The notes under the pieces were generated by a model. That model was not told where the DNA came from. It saw only the letters and a list, made by a program, of their open reading frames with translations, and ran no database searches. From the NCBI GenBank assembly GCA_038827615.1, contig JAWBNK010000001.1, positions 58,290 to 122,289 of the forward strand: a DNA stretch of 64,000 nucleotides, in the 5' to 3' direction. The translations under genes were made by a program, and so were the position numbers. Source of the stretch: Thermosphaera sp. (lineage in GTDB: Archaea; Thermoproteota; Thermoprotei_A; Sulfolobales; Desulfurococcaceae). Of the stretch, positions 8,324 to 17,560 are shown in pieces; positions within the stretch are counted from its first letter, which is position 1, and each line of letters opens with the position of its first letter.

Positions 8324-9657
8324 ATAGGTTTGACAAAACCCCACTTCTCCAACGCTCTCACCAGCTCCCTGTGGGTTCTAGCGTACTCGTCGAGAGGAAT
8401 ACCCTTCACTATTGCTTCGAGCGCTTGTCTAACGGCGGCTGCGCCGGCTCTAGGACCATCCGGGTGTCCTACGACTCCTCCTCCAACCTGCAAGACAATG
8501 TTCGTGCCCAGGGCCTCCACGACAGGTGGAAGATTGCCTGGGTGGAGCCCGCCAGAGGAGACCGGCACCGCCGGCTTTATATGATGCATCTCCTGAGGTA
8601 AGTGGAAAACGTCGTCCGGATCTGGTTTGAAACTGCTCTCCCTGAGTATCCTTGCACACCTTACTACATCCAGCTTTCCTCCTTCGAGCTTCCCTGCTCC
8701 CGCAGTACCTACGTGTAGCTGATCGACTCCTATCACTCTGTAGAGCTTGGCGAGGACGAACATCGATATGCCGTGGTATGGGTTCCTAGTAAAGGAGGCA
8801 TGCATTGCTCTGTGAGCGTGGACGGCTAGCCCGTACTCCTCGGCCAGGTCCCTGATATAGTTTAAAACTCCCCACCCGGAGACAACTACGTCCACCATCA
8901 CGTAGGGGTTCCCGTAGTCTGCAACGAGTCTAAGCCTCTTCTCCATCTCCCTAACGTCGGAGGTTATGTTTGCGAACCATACCTTCCTCTCCCCGGTTTC
9001 TTTTTCAACCTTGTCGATAACCTTCATGATGGACTTAGCCCTGGCTTCGAAGCTACAGTATTTTGGACTAGTCAAGTTTTCATCATCTTTCATGTAGTCC
9101 AGTCCGCCCATTAACAACTCTGTTGAAAGCTTTTCAACTTCTTCGGGCGAGTAGCCCACTTTGGGCTTTGGAACTGTACCCACGATGGGCCTATCATGGA
9201 TCTTGAAGATCTCCCTAACTCCTTCAACTCCTTTAGACGGACCCTTGAAATCCTTCAGGAACTTTCTAGGCAGGTAAATGTCTTCAAGCCTTAATCCCTC
9301 TACACGCCTCATCCCGAAAATGTTTCCAGCAATGCTCGCCAATAATCCCGGGATGTTTCCCTCTTCAAATAATTCGACAGGATAAGCGATCTTAACGATC
9401 CACGAGCCATCTCTCATGTCTATGAATTCATATGCTCTCCCGCTAAGCCTTCTAACTCTCTCAACATCATACCAGCTGTATATCGAGGTCCAGGTCCCAG
9501 TGCTACTTTCAGCGGCCACCCCTCCGGCAGCATCATCTATCGTGAAGCCTTGTGCGGGTTTGATTCTGAAGACAGCTATCACATGATTATCGGGGTCAGG
9601 AGTGAAGGATTTGTCAATGTATTCATGATAGGTTTCGAAGTCGAATTTTTCAGGCAC
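8320..9657 (-). CDS. rbcL: Ribulose-bisphosphate carboxylase, form III
   Basis: A complete large subunit of about 445 residues, the usual form III length. Active-site elements are all present: GTVPKPKVG (first KPK Lys about 164), the carbamylated Lys in GGLDYMKDDEN (about 190), the HAHRA histidines, and loop 6 HVGTAGAGKLEG (about 323). In archaea this enzyme consumes ribulose bisphosphate made from AMP by AMP phosphorylase and ribose-bisphosphate isomerase, giving two 3-phosphoglycerates; those partners are not in this window. GTG at 9657 is chosen because GGAGGG lies 7 nt upstream; a TTG at 9696 would add 13 residues unlike the family. No small subunit gene is nearby, as expected for form III. 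Confidence 0.95.
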   Translation of the reverse strand: MPEKFDFETYHEYIDKSFTPDPDNHVIAVFRIKPAQGFTIDDAAGGVAAESSTGTWTSIYSWYDVERVRRLSGRAYEFIDMRDGSWIVKIAYPVELFEEGNIPGLLASIAGNIFGMRRVEGLRLEDIYLPRKFLKDFKGPSKGVEGVREIFKIHDRPIVGTVPKPKVGYSPEEVEKLSTELLMGGLDYMKDDENLTSPKYCSFEARAKSIMKVIDKVEKETGERKVWFANITSDVREMEKRLRLVADYGNPYVMVDVVVSGWGVLNYIRDLAEEYGLAVHAHRAMHASFTRNPYHGISMFVLAKLYRVIGVDQLHVGTAGAGKLEGGKLDVVRCARILRESSFKPDPDDVFHLPQEMHHIKPAVPVSSGGLHPGNLPPVVEALGTNIVLQVGGGVVGHPDGPRAGAAAVRQALEAIVKGIPLDEYARTHRELVRALEKWGFVKPI

Positions 9658-9741
9658 CACAATACCCTCCGGTAGGTTTAAACATAAATTGTTCAAGAGG
9701 GGTAATAAACATTAAATTGGTTAAGGCGGAGGCCGGTGATC

Positions 9742-10206
9742 ATGGAGGATGCTTCGATCGGCTTGCGCGAGGGCTTCGAATTCCTTGAACATATGAGCGA
9801 TATCTATGTAAGAGCTCGCGGCAGGAGCCTTTTAGAGTTGCTTGAGAACTCCGGGCTTGCACTGTTTGAAGCGATGACTGATACTTCAAAACTACTCGAG
9901 AGAGTTGATAGGACCGTCATCGCCGAGGGCTTCGATCTCGAGAACCTTTTGTATAAATGGCTCGAGAACCTCTTAATCCTTTACTACTCCGAGCGCTTAA
10001 TGTGCAAGAAGGTGAGAATTGAAGAGTTTAGGATCGAAAGGGAGAATGGAGACGAGCGTTACTTCGTTAAAGCCGTGTGCAGGGGCGACTTCTTTGACCC
10101 AAGCATCCATGAAGCAAGGGTTGAGATTAAATCTCCCACATACAGTTTGATGAGGATTGAGAAGACGGCGGATTATTGGACCGCTTACTTCGTGCTAGAT
10201 ATATAA
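9742..10206 (+). CDS. Archease, RtcB RNA ligase activator
   Basis: 154 residues from ATG 9742, which has GGAGG 9 bases upstream. The sequence fits archease from start to end: EFLEHMSDIYVRARGRSLLELLENSGLALFEAM near the N-terminus, LYKWLENLLILYYSE in the middle, and the closing IKSPTYSLMRIEKTADYWTAYFVLDI with the metal-binding C-terminal Asp. Archease promotes guanylylation and turnover of the tRNA-splicing ligase RtcB, which joins tRNA halves after intron removal; rtcB is not in this window. An intron-bearing tRNA-Glu at 22.8 kb is a plausible client of that pathway. It converges on the archaemetzincin gene with 22 bases of overlap. Confidence 0.9.
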   Translation: MEDASIGLREGFEFLEHMSDIYVRARGRSLLELLENSGLALFEAMTDTSKLLERVDRTVIAEGFDLENLLYKWLENLLILYYSERLMCKKVRIEEFRIERENGDERYFVKAVCRGDFFDPSIHEARVEIKSPTYSLMRIEKTADYWTAYFVLDI

Positions 10207-10757
10207 GTCTTAATCAAGCCTGCGCATTGATTACAGAAGCGTTCAGTCTTCTCATCAACCTCCATAATGCTGTTGCTGAACCTCATGACGCAGGACTTGT
10301 TACCGCAGTGTTTGAGCCCCAGCAGGTGTCCAAGCTCGTGAACCACTTCCTTAGAAAGCCTTTGTGAATACCTGCTGGGATCTGGTGGTCCACCGTAAAA
10401 CTCCGTTCTCAAACGCTTAGTGAACACCACGGCGATGCCGCGGGATGGGACGGCCTCTCCGAACACGAAGTTCAATCCGTACTCGTATCCATCAATGTAG
10501 CCGATTCCGAGGATGAGAATACTCCTGCTAGCACGGAAGATCATGAAGTGCTTGTCAAGCTGATCGATCAAGCACTGGGCGACATACTGTCCTCTATCCC
10601 AATCGAAACACTTTAGAGACGGCTTAAACACCCCGGGCCAGGGGATGACTTCGGCAGTAACTCCCACCTCTGCAAGCGTTTTTGAAATACTTTCCTTCAA
10701 GCTGTCCAAGTACTCTAGCACGCCGTGAGTAGTCATCGGAACCAGCAGTATCTCCAT
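10185..10757 (-). CDS. amzA: Archaemetzincin, zinc metalloprotease
   Basis: 190 residues. The archaemetzincin active site HELGHLLGLKHC (HExxHxxGxxH plus Cys) is followed by CVM and a CxxC pair (FCNQC), which together build the two zinc sites of the family. The MEILLVPM start at 10757 is preferred because GGTG lies 8 nt upstream; the frame extends to 10796 but without such a site. The biological substrate of archaemetzincins is unknown. The 3' end overlaps the archease gene on the other strand. Confidence 0.92.
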   Translation of the reverse strand: MEILLVPMTTHGVLEYLDSLKESISKTLAEVGVTAEVIPWPGVFKPSLKCFDWDRGQYVAQCLIDQLDKHFMIFRASRSILILGIGYIDGYEYGLNFVFGEAVPSRGIAVVFTKRLRTEFYGGPPDPSRYSQRLSKEVVHELGHLLGLKHCGNKSCVMRFSNSIMEVDEKTERFCNQCAGLIKTYISSTK

Positions 10758-10818
10758 ACGATAAACACCAAGCCGATCTAGTTTTAAGAAAAACACGAAG
10801 GGTTTAATAAAACAGGAG

Positions 10819-10891
10819 TGCCGCCGCGGGGACTTGAACCCCGGACATCCCGGTCTTCAGCCGGGCGCTCTCCCAGCTGAGCTACGGCGGC
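10819..10891 (-). tRNA. tRNA-Phe (GAA)
   Basis: 73 nt, no intron. The acceptor stem GCCGCCG/CGGCGGC is perfect, with discriminator A and no encoded CCA. The anticodon stem CCCGG/CCGGG closes the loop CTGAAGA, giving anticodon GAA. The T-loop is TTCAAGT. A TATA-like element on the minus strand (about 10920-10930) lies ~30 bases upstream and shares the AT-rich spacer with the promoter of the divergent nucleotidyltransferase. Confidence 0.96.
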
Positions 10892-10970
10892 CTATATTTT
10901 CTTAGATTATCAGGGTTTATTAGTTTTATAATTTAACTCCAGGATATATAAAAACGTAAGGTGTGATTCA

Positions 10971-11669
10971 ATGCTTGCGGCAATTCTCGCTGGTGGATAT
11001 GGCAAGAGGCTCAGACCCTTCACTAATGATGTTCCAAAACCCATGGTTCAAATAGGAGATAAGCCCCTGATCGATTGGCAAATTGAATGGTTGAAGAAAC
11101 ATGGTTTCAACGAAATAATCTTGCTGGTTGGCTACAAGAAGGAGAAAATGATCGAGCACGTGGGAAGCGGGTCTAAGTACGGCATTAGAGTCACCTACGT
11201 TGTCGAGGATGAACCTCTTGGCACGGGCGGAGCGGTGAAGAACGCTGAACACATTCTTAGCAGGGCAAACGTATTCCTCGTGGTCAACGGAGATATAATA
11301 ACTAATCTCGACCCGACCCGCCTCATCGAGAAATTGGATTCAACCCCAGGATTAATGGGCGTTATAGCCTCCATCCCCCTCCCAAGCCCCTATGGAGTGC
11401 TGGAGATAAACGGGGATAGAGTGCTCGGGTTCGCAGAGAAGCCGATGCTCAAAGACTACTGGATCAACGCTGGAGTGTACGCTTTGAAGCCTGAGGCGTT
11501 AAAGTACTTTCCCGACAAGGGAGACCTGGAGAAGACAGCATTCCCAGCGATGGCGAGGGAAGGAGTCCTCGGCACCGTGCAGTACGTGAACGTGTTCTGG
11601 AAGGCAATAGACACGTACAAGGAGCTGGAGGAAGCATCCAGGATCCTCTCGGAAAAATACGGCTGGTAG
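10971..11669 (+). CDS. NDP-sugar pyrophosphorylase family nucleotidyltransferase
   Basis: 232 residues, a minimal sugar-1-phosphate nucleotidyltransferase with a Rossmann-like fold. The signature AAILAGGYGKRLRPFTNDVPKPM binds nucleotide and pyrophosphate. ExxPLGTGGAVKNAE and VVNGDI (metal-binding Asp) follow, then the FAEKP segment. The length lacks the C-terminal left-handed beta-helix found in bifunctional mannose-1-phosphate guanylyltransferases, so only the transferase domain is present. Substrates could be mannose-1-P with GTP or glucose-1-P with dTTP/UTP; sequence alone does not decide. AAGGTGTGA lies 5 nt before the ATG. It probably feeds glycosylation of lipids or surface proteins. 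Confidence 0.88.
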   Translation: MLAAILAGGYGKRLRPFTNDVPKPMVQIGDKPLIDWQIEWLKKHGFNEIILLVGYKKEKMIEHVGSGSKYGIRVTYVVEDEPLGTGGAVKNAEHILSRANVFLVVNGDIITNLDPTRLIEKLDSTPGLMGVIASIPLPSPYGVLEINGDRVLGFAEKPMLKDYWINAGVYALKPEALKYFPDKGDLEKTAFPAMAREGVLGTVQYVNVFWKAIDTYKELEEASRILSEKYGW

Positions 11670-11949
11670 CCAAGCAATTCGATCCGATCATCAGTCATTT
11701 AAGGCCGAGCATTTTGAGTAGATGATGGGATCGTTAAGCACTTTCCCGCATCAAACCGTGACTGCGCAAGCCGTAATTCTGCTTTATTTCTGGACGAATG
11801 CGGGTTCAAATAACCACAGTGTTATGTTTAACCATCATTTTTCAAACTCACCAGGCTAGCAGTAGGTCGCGCATGGTCAGTCGACCACCCTGAACACCTA
11901 TACCGCGAGCCCCGATATACTCATTTCAGGGTTTTCGCCTTCACCTTGT
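11670..11949. other. Intergenic region without recognisable gene
   Basis: 280 bases between two converging genes. No ORF, tRNA or paired C and D boxes could be found on either strand. Some ATGATG-like words occur, but without a D box at the right distance. Confidence 0.5.
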
Positions 11950-12981
11950 TTAAGATTTAAAGGGGCACACCCGGGCAAGGGGGAAGCCGAGCCTGGGGTA
12001 AACGTACTTGGGTATGGCCTTAAGCAAGTGCCTGCCGGGCATTTCGTAGGGGGTTGGAAGAGGTGTCCACCGAGGATGAATTTTAAACTCCATTGACCAG
12101 AACTCCCGGACCTTGAGAGCGTCTAAAAGCCCGTTCTTATCCAGGAACATGGGGTAATCCCTATACCCTCTAGGGCTCATCCTGCAAGCCCTTTCCATGA
12201 AGGCTATTACTTTACTCACTGGAGGCTTGACCCATTCCTCCTGCGTCTTCAACGTCGTTATTTTCAACGCATTTGCAGCGGCTTCTTCATAGGGGTTGTA
12301 TCCATGCGGAGACCTTGTGTTCCGTATGTATCGAAGATAGACAGGTCTATGGTCGATAGTCTCCACTATGGTTGCAACATATTCTGTGAGGAAGTGGAAG
12401 TATTCATGTTGAAGCACTGCGTAACAGCAGTAGTGGAGTGAGTCGGCGAAGCTTATCGAGATGGTCTTGTGCATCATTAATGCGAGAGCCGAGAGGCGGG
12501 GGACGTGAACGTAGATGCCCCAATTCTTGTAGAGGTGGAAGGGTGAGTACCAGGCCAACGCATCTACGCCACGCCCCTCTATTATTCCCATAATCTCCCG
12601 CTCATGATGCATTCCCATTTCATACAATTCTTCGATGATTTTGCGATCAACATCGGGCTTTTCACGGTATTGACTAGTATCCTCCTCGTCCTCCGTAAAG
12701 CCCTCTTCCGATGGCGTGCCGTATCTCTGCTTGACTAATCTACCCCTTAGAGAAATATCCGGCGGTTCCGGCTCCACGTCTCGAAGATCGTAAAAGGATG
12801 AATATTCATTTCTTAAGGCTTCTACGAGTTCTCGCAGGTGATTTATCATCAAACTACCTCGAGAGCCCAAATATCTTCTCTGTGAATCTAGAAATAAAAG
12901 CGTGTCTGCCGAACGGAGAGAGTCGAGATAGACTGGTGGAAAGTGCCACGCGCACTCCACTGAGCAGAATACTATGTGCAA
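11950..12981 (-). CDS. Uncharacterised protein with HExxH zinc-protease-like motif
   Basis: 343 residues from TTG 12981; the start is uncertain because no ribosome site is visible. The central part reads WYSPFHLYKNWGIYVHVP, then SLHYCCYAVLQHEYFHFLTEY and, about 35 residues on, NPYEEAAANAL. HEYFH plus a downstream Glu in EEAAANA is the arrangement of gluzincin-type metalloproteases (two His and a Glu binding zinc, the HExxH Glu as base). No signal peptide or membrane segment is seen, so it should act in the cytoplasm. A Glu/Asp-rich linker (residues ~90-105) separates an N-terminal region of unknown role. The family is not recognised and the substrate is unknown. It is a single gene between tRNA-Gly and an empty spacer. 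Confidence 0.6.
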   Translation of the reverse strand: MHIVFCSVECAWHFPPVYLDSLRSADTLLFLDSQRRYLGSRGSLMINHLRELVEALRNEYSSFYDLRDVEPEPPDISLRGRLVKQRYGTPSEEGFTEDEEDTSQYREKPDVDRKIIEELYEMGMHHEREIMGIIEGRGVDALAWYSPFHLYKNWGIYVHVPRLSALALMMHKTISISFADSLHYCCYAVLQHEYFHFLTEYVATIVETIDHRPVYLRYIRNTRSPHGYNPYEEAAANALKITTLKTQEEWVKPPVSKVIAFMERACRMSPRGYRDYPMFLDKNGLLDALKVREFWSMEFKIHPRWTPLPTPYEMPGRHLLKAIPKYVYPRLGFPLARVCPFKS

Positions 12982-13040
12982 CTCGTTGAGTGATTATGGG
13001 GCCTGGAGCATTATTCAATGATCGAATCGTAGAGGTGCAA

Positions 13041-13116
13041 TGCGGCGGCCGGGATTTGAACCCGGGATCTCCGGCTTGGAGGGCCGGCGTCCTAGTCCAG
13101 GCTAGACGACCGCCGC
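13041..13116 (-). tRNA. tRNA-Gly (TCC)
   Basis: 76 nt, no intron. The acceptor GCGGCGG pairs with CCGCCGC and is followed by discriminator A, without encoded CCA. The anticodon stem CCGGC/GCCGG holds the loop CCTCCAA, anticodon TCC. The T-arm CCCGG-GTTCAAAT-CCCGG is intact. Confidence 0.96.
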
Positions 13117-13163
13117 ATCAATATATTGAGTATTATGGGGATGTTTATAAAACTTGCAGGATC

Positions 13164-13254
13164 TTATTTAAGCGGTGTAGCGATATATTGGTTTAGTGAT
13201 GATAAGAGGGTCTCATGAGCTAGGAGGCTGTGATGAGAGCCGGAAATCCTGAAT
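13164..13254 (+). ncRNA. C/D box sRNA with its TATA box
   Basis: The RNA body runs from about 13194 to 13254. Box C is GTGATGA (13196-13202), box C' is a second exact GTGATGA (13230-13236), and box D is CTGA (13249-13252); D' is degenerate. Guide regions are ~12 nt before D and up to ~20 nt after C. A TATA-like TATTTAAG at about 13165-13172 lies 26 nt upstream of the expected 5' end. The two copies of box C, the terminal D box and the ~60-nt size fit archaeal C/D sRNAs that direct 2'-O-methylation of rRNA or tRNA. Targets were not determined. Confidence 0.75.
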
Positions 13255-13382
13255 GATTGTCACCGTTTTAGATCCTTTCGCATACCCTAGCTTTTCCATC
13301 CCAAAAGGGTTTCGCGCGAGCGTTATACGGGATTAAGGCGAGCCCGAAGTCTTTAATTTCCTCGTCGAGGATAGTATGTGTC

Positions 13383-14147
13383 GTGGAGCACATGAGGATA
13401 TTATTGGTTTCGGACATTCACGGTAACATGGAGGCTTTTCGCGCAGTTCTCGAGGGGGCAGGGGCTTGGGATGAGCTGTGGGTTTTAGGTGACCTGGTCG
13501 ACTACGGCCCCGAGCCCGATAGAGTTGTTGACGCTGTTAGGGAGTTGAAGCCACGCATCGTTCTCTCGGGGAATCACGACTACGCTGTTGCGAATGGGGT
13601 TGATTGCGGATGCGGCGAGAAGACCCATGGTCTAAGCGTATATACTAGGCAACACATATCTCTCAAACTACTATCTAAGGAGCAGGTGGCCTGGCTCAAG
13701 GGCTTGAAGCCGATGGAGGAGGTTGAAGCTGGAGGGGTCGGAGTCATCGCAGTCCACGGCAGCCCTCGCAACCCCCTTTACGACTACATGCTCCCCGACC
13801 TTCCACGGGAGGTTTTAAAGAAAATGCTTGCCCCTCAATCATCAAGTTATGCCTTACCGGGGAGACAGAGAGCGCTCGCCCAGGGCGTGATTGTCTCGGG
13901 TCACACGCATTTTCCAGCGGATTTTAAGATTGATTCTTCTAGAGTATTAAATCCTGGCAGTGTTGGACAGCCTAGGGACGGGGATCCTCGGGCGTCTTGC
14001 GGATTACTCGATACTGATACCTTGGAGTTCAGAGTCGTCAGAGTAAAGTACGATATCGGTGCAGTATTATCCAAGCTCAACAACCTTGTCACTGATCGCA
14101 AGGTTTACGAGAGTCTTGCCCGAATCCTTCTCCACGGAAGAGTTTGA
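13383..14147 (+). CDS. Calcineurin-like metallophosphoesterase (YfcE/MJ0936 type)
   Basis: 254 residues with all metal-binding blocks: DIHGN near the N-terminus, LGDLVDYGP, SGNHD, VHGSP, SGHTHFP and NPGSVGQPRDGDPRAS. This pattern matches archaeal YfcE/MJ0936-like phosphodiesterases with a two-metal active site; the natural substrate is unknown. GTG 13383 is kept as start because TATA-like CTTTAATTT lies about 27 bases upstream, which predicts a leaderless transcript; ATG 13392 is possible. A four-Cys/His cluster (VDCGCGEKTHG) inside the cap is uncommon. Confidence 0.85.
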   Translation: MEHMRILLVSDIHGNMEAFRAVLEGAGAWDELWVLGDLVDYGPEPDRVVDAVRELKPRIVLSGNHDYAVANGVDCGCGEKTHGLSVYTRQHISLKLLSKEQVAWLKGLKPMEEVEAGGVGVIAVHGSPRNPLYDYMLPDLPREVLKKMLAPQSSSYALPGRQRALAQGVIVSGHTHFPADFKIDSSRVLNPGSVGQPRDGDPRASCGLLDTDTLEFRVVRVKYDIGAVLSKLNNLVTDRKVYESLARILLHGRV

Positions 14148-14220
14148 AGCGGTTTTCAATGGTTCAAAATATTTAGGACGATAGATTTTATTGAGCTTTG
14201 AATTAGAAGGAATGAGTATA

Positions 14221-17200
14221 ATGAATTTGGTAACCAAGAGCGTCTTGGAATCCAAGGGGTATAGTTTCATAACTTTCACGGAGCCCCCAGTCGAGCCATC
14301 CTACTCTGAACTGCTCTTCAAGGATGTTGTAGCAGAGTTTGCCTCCATAGAGCTTGGAAGTAGACGTTTGTATAAGCATCAATTAGAGGCTTTTGAATCA
14401 CTTGGCAAGGGGCTTAATGTTCTACTTATTGCGGGCACAGGAAGCGGCAAGACAGAGGCCTGGATGCTGTATGCGCTGGACAGGATTAAGCGTGATGCGA
14501 GGTTCAGAGCCATCGCTCTGTACCCTACTCTGGCTTTAGCTAATGATCAGATAAGGCGTATCGAGAAGTACGTGGGGCTGGTCGGGGGCAAAACCATTCA
14601 AATAGACAGCGTTAAGAAGGAAGAATACGTGAAGAAGCATGGTTCGACGTGGCTGAGAGAAGCAGTCGCTACCTCTAACGTTGTAATCTCGAATCCTGCT
14701 TTCCTAATGCATGATTTAAAGAAGTACCTTCTGAGGAAGTCTCAGGGAGTCCTGGCGGGTCTGTATAGTAAACTCGACCTCATCATCGTGGATGAGATCG
14801 ACTTTTACGACCCCCGTAGCCTCGCCCTCCTAATGGGCGTTGTACAGATACTAAGTGATATAAGCGATGTGAAGCCTCAAGTAGCTGTTTTAACAGCTAC
14901 TCTCTCAAACCCGGATGACATGGGCTTGTTTCTGAAGAAGGCAACTGGGCGCGACTACGCTGTAATACAGGGGGAGCCTTTTAGAATAACCAACCACTAC
15001 TACATCGTCCTCGGCAAGAACCTCGGCGAAGTATACAAGAGCGTGAGGAGAGTATGGTTTGAAGCGGTTAAAGCACACCCCGAACTCCTGCAGTACAATA
15101 ACATAGTTGAAGATTACTCGAAGTTCGAGAAGGAGGCTTACAGGATAACATCGATTCTTGAGGGACTGGGGTACGAAGTGCCAAGTATAAGTGTCAACCC
15201 GGCTGAGATAATCACGGAGTTTTTCAAGGACGACTACGTAACCCTGGTTTTCACTAGGAGCATTAGCTCGACTGAGGAACTCGTTAGAAGCATTAAACAG
15301 TACGTAGGGGAGGATGCCCCGCTCGCAAGCCATCACCACCTGGTGTCGAAAGCCAGGAGAGAAGAGGTTGAGGAGAAAGCCAGGAGGGGCGAGGTCAAAG
15401 TCATAGTCTCGCCGAGAACCCTGTCTCAGGGAATAGATATAGGAACGATCAGGAGAATCGTACACCTAGGACTCCCCGACGACGTCAAAGAGTTCTATCA
15501 ACGCGAGGGCAGGAAAGGGAGGAGGAAGGAGCTCGAGTACGCGGAGACCATTATAATACCCTATACCAGGTGGGATAGGGAGCTGTTGAACAATGGGCTC
15601 GACACGCTGAGCAAGTGGCTCGAACTAGGGGTTGAGAAGACGCTTGTGAACGAGGAAAACCTGTACATTCACTTGTTCACGGGCGTGGTTAAGCTTAAAT
15701 CCCCTTGGTATAGAATGGAGCTCAGCCAGCTCGAGAGAGAAGCCTTATCTAAAGCTGGAATCCTCGCAAAGGATGGTGTCAATCAAGAACTCCTAGACTG
15801 GGTTTTCGAGAGAATGAACTTCTACGAGTTCGCACCTCCGTACGGGATTAAAAGATACATTGAAAAGAACGGCGAGTTGAGGCCGTTGGAGCCCATTGGT
15901 CATGTAGATTTGATCGAGAAGTTCCAGCCGGGCTGTATAGACTATTCGGAGGACGCGTTAGTGGTTTCAATCGAGTATGGTAGGACGTCTAGGCACGTTA
16001 GAAGCGTGATCGAGAAGCCGATAAAGCAGATAGACTTCTACTCCCACGATGCATTATCCATCGCCGCGGAAGAGTACAAGTACGTCAAGATGAACTGGGG
16101 CGAGAAGCCCAGTTTGATCAAAGATCTTTTAACGGGGAGGATAACCAGCGAAGAGCTCTGCGTAGTGTACGTCCCGAGAAACGGGTTCGGCAGGTATAGG
16201 AAAATCCCAGAGAGATGCATATGGACTGTGAGGTCGGAGAGGCCGAGATACGCTAAGGTAGACAACAACCCGCTAGTCTTCTATGATAAGAAGACCATAT
16301 ACGTTCCGACGCCAACGGGAGGAGAGTATAGGGATTTCACGTACGGCTACATATATGATGTTGAAATGGAGGAGGATTCCGAGCTCCTGAGGCTGGCACT
16401 GGCGGCGTTGATGGTTCTGCTGAGGAGAAGGCTGGGCATAGCTTTCGAGACAGTCATGTACGATGTTGTCAAAGTCGGCGAGTACAAGTACTTCTCCCTT
16501 CATGAACCAGTATCAGCCGGCGTAATCGACAAGCTGGACTGGCTGAGCATTAGGAGTGAGGTTGAAAAGTATGCCTTCGACGATTTGGATAGAATACTAA
16601 TATCTAGCATAGATGACATAGCGTACTCGACTCTCGTATCGTTGAAGTTCAATTGGAGTCTTGTGAAGGCCGAGATGCTAAGGGTTATAGACTACGTGCT
16701 AGCAAAGGAGAAGATAAGAGCTATAATTGAAGGCGTTGAAACACTCATCCCTCGTCCCAGCCCAGCGCTGAAGACCCTCTCCCTAGCAATCATAACTGAA
16801 GTGTTGGATGAAGAGGCTACATCTCCAAGCTTACTCGTTTCTATAGGTTATTATGATGGAGGCGTTTCGAGAGTTGTGTCGGAACTCTACCCGCCGATCC
16901 CATATATCAAGCCGCCGCCCCAGGTACTGGAGGTGGAGAGGGAAATTCTTGACAAGGTCTTATACGAGGACTTCAAGGTCGTGGTTGAAGACAGGAGCGC
17001 GGTGCTGAGGCAGCTGAGGACTGCAAACCTCAGGCACTTGTCGAGTCTACTGGAGAAGGAGTGGGATAAAGTGATAGACTTAGCTAAGAAGTCATCAGAC
17101 TACTCAGTGAAGATGTTCACCCCTGAAGCTGTATCCCTGATAGAAGATAGGGATCAATGGATTCAGCCGGCTGACGTTCAACTCGTGCTGAAGAGATTGA

Positions 17201-17352
17201 GGGAGAGTAAGAGTCTAACCGATGACTTGAGACGAGAGCTTCAGAGGTTCTTGTCGAGGAAAGCTAGGCTTAACTACATAGCTAACCTGGTTTTAAATGA
17301 GTTGGCACGAAAGAAATCGTTGAGGAGCGGTGGTGGGACGGGGGTTATTTGA
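14221..17352 (+). CDS. Large SF2 DEAD/DEAH-box helicase
   Basis: About 1043 residues. Helicase motifs appear in order: a Q-like LYKHQLEAF, Walker A AGTGSGKTEAW, Ia YPTLALANDQ, DEID (motif II), TATLS (III), VFTRS (IV), SPRTLSQGIDIG (V) and FYQREGRKGRR (VI, with an unusual extra Lys). The remaining ~580 residues are a long C-terminal extension without a recognised domain; it has few Cys, so no zinc finger is evident. It is likely a DNA repair or processing helicase of the Lhr/MrfA-like group, found as single large genes in Crenarchaeota. ATG 14221 is preferred because AAGGA lies 9 bases upstream, but TTG 14191 or ATG 14212 cannot be excluded. Confidence 0.85.
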   Translation: MNLVTKSVLESKGYSFITFTEPPVEPSYSELLFKDVVAEFASIELGSRRLYKHQLEAFESLGKGLNVLLIAGTGSGKTEAWMLYALDRIKRDARFRAIALYPTLALANDQIRRIEKYVGLVGGKTIQIDSVKKEEYVKKHGSTWLREAVATSNVVISNPAFLMHDLKKYLLRKSQGVLAGLYSKLDLIIVDEIDFYDPRSLALLMGVVQILSDISDVKPQVAVLTATLSNPDDMGLFLKKATGRDYAVIQGEPFRITNHYYIVLGKNLGEVYKSVRRVWFEAVKAHPELLQYNNIVEDYSKFEKEAYRITSILEGLGYEVPSISVNPAEIITEFFKDDYVTLVFTRSISSTEELVRSIKQYVGEDAPLASHHHLVSKARREEVEEKARRGEVKVIVSPRTLSQGIDIGTIRRIVHLGLPDDVKEFYQREGRKGRRKELEYAETIIIPYTRWDRELLNNGLDTLSKWLELGVEKTLVNEENLYIHLFTGVVKLKSPWYRMELSQLEREALSKAGILAKDGVNQELLDWVFERMNFYEFAPPYGIKRYIEKNGELRPLEPIGHVDLIEKFQPGCIDYSEDALVVSIEYGRTSRHVRSVIEKPIKQIDFYSHDALSIAAEEYKYVKMNWGEKPSLIKDLLTGRITSEELCVVYVPRNGFGRYRKIPERCIWTVRSERPRYAKVDNNPLVFYDKKTIYVPTPTGGEYRDFTYGYIYDVEMEEDSELLRLALAALMVLLRRRLGIAFETVMYDVVKVGEYKYFSLHEPVSAGVIDKLDWLSIRSEVEKYAFDDLDRILISSIDDIAYSTLVSLKFNWSLVKAEMLRVIDYVLAKEKIRAIIEGVETLIPRPSPALKTLSLAIITEVLDEEATSPSLLVSIGYYDGGVSRVVSELYPPIPYIKPPPQVLEVEREILDKVLYEDFKVVVEDRSAVLRQLRTANLRHLSSLLEKEWDKVIDLAKKSSDYSVKMFTPEAVSLIEDRDQWIQPADVQLVLKRLRESKSLTDDLRRELQRFLSRKARLNYIANLVLNELARKKSLRSGGGTGVI

Positions 17353-17560
17353 GAGTAAGGCGCCATCTCACCGCGACTTTAACGTCAATCCTCTTGTATC
17401 GCTGAGCCCTGGCGCTTCACGGGCTCGCTCTCGATCGTTTGAGCGGTTCATTTATTCATCGCTATAACTGTGTTATATTTATTAAAGTGAACGAGAGTTT
17501 CAATAATCAGGTGTTCACCCCAGCGTTTACGATTTGATTACCTAGAGCTGGTGAAGTCGA

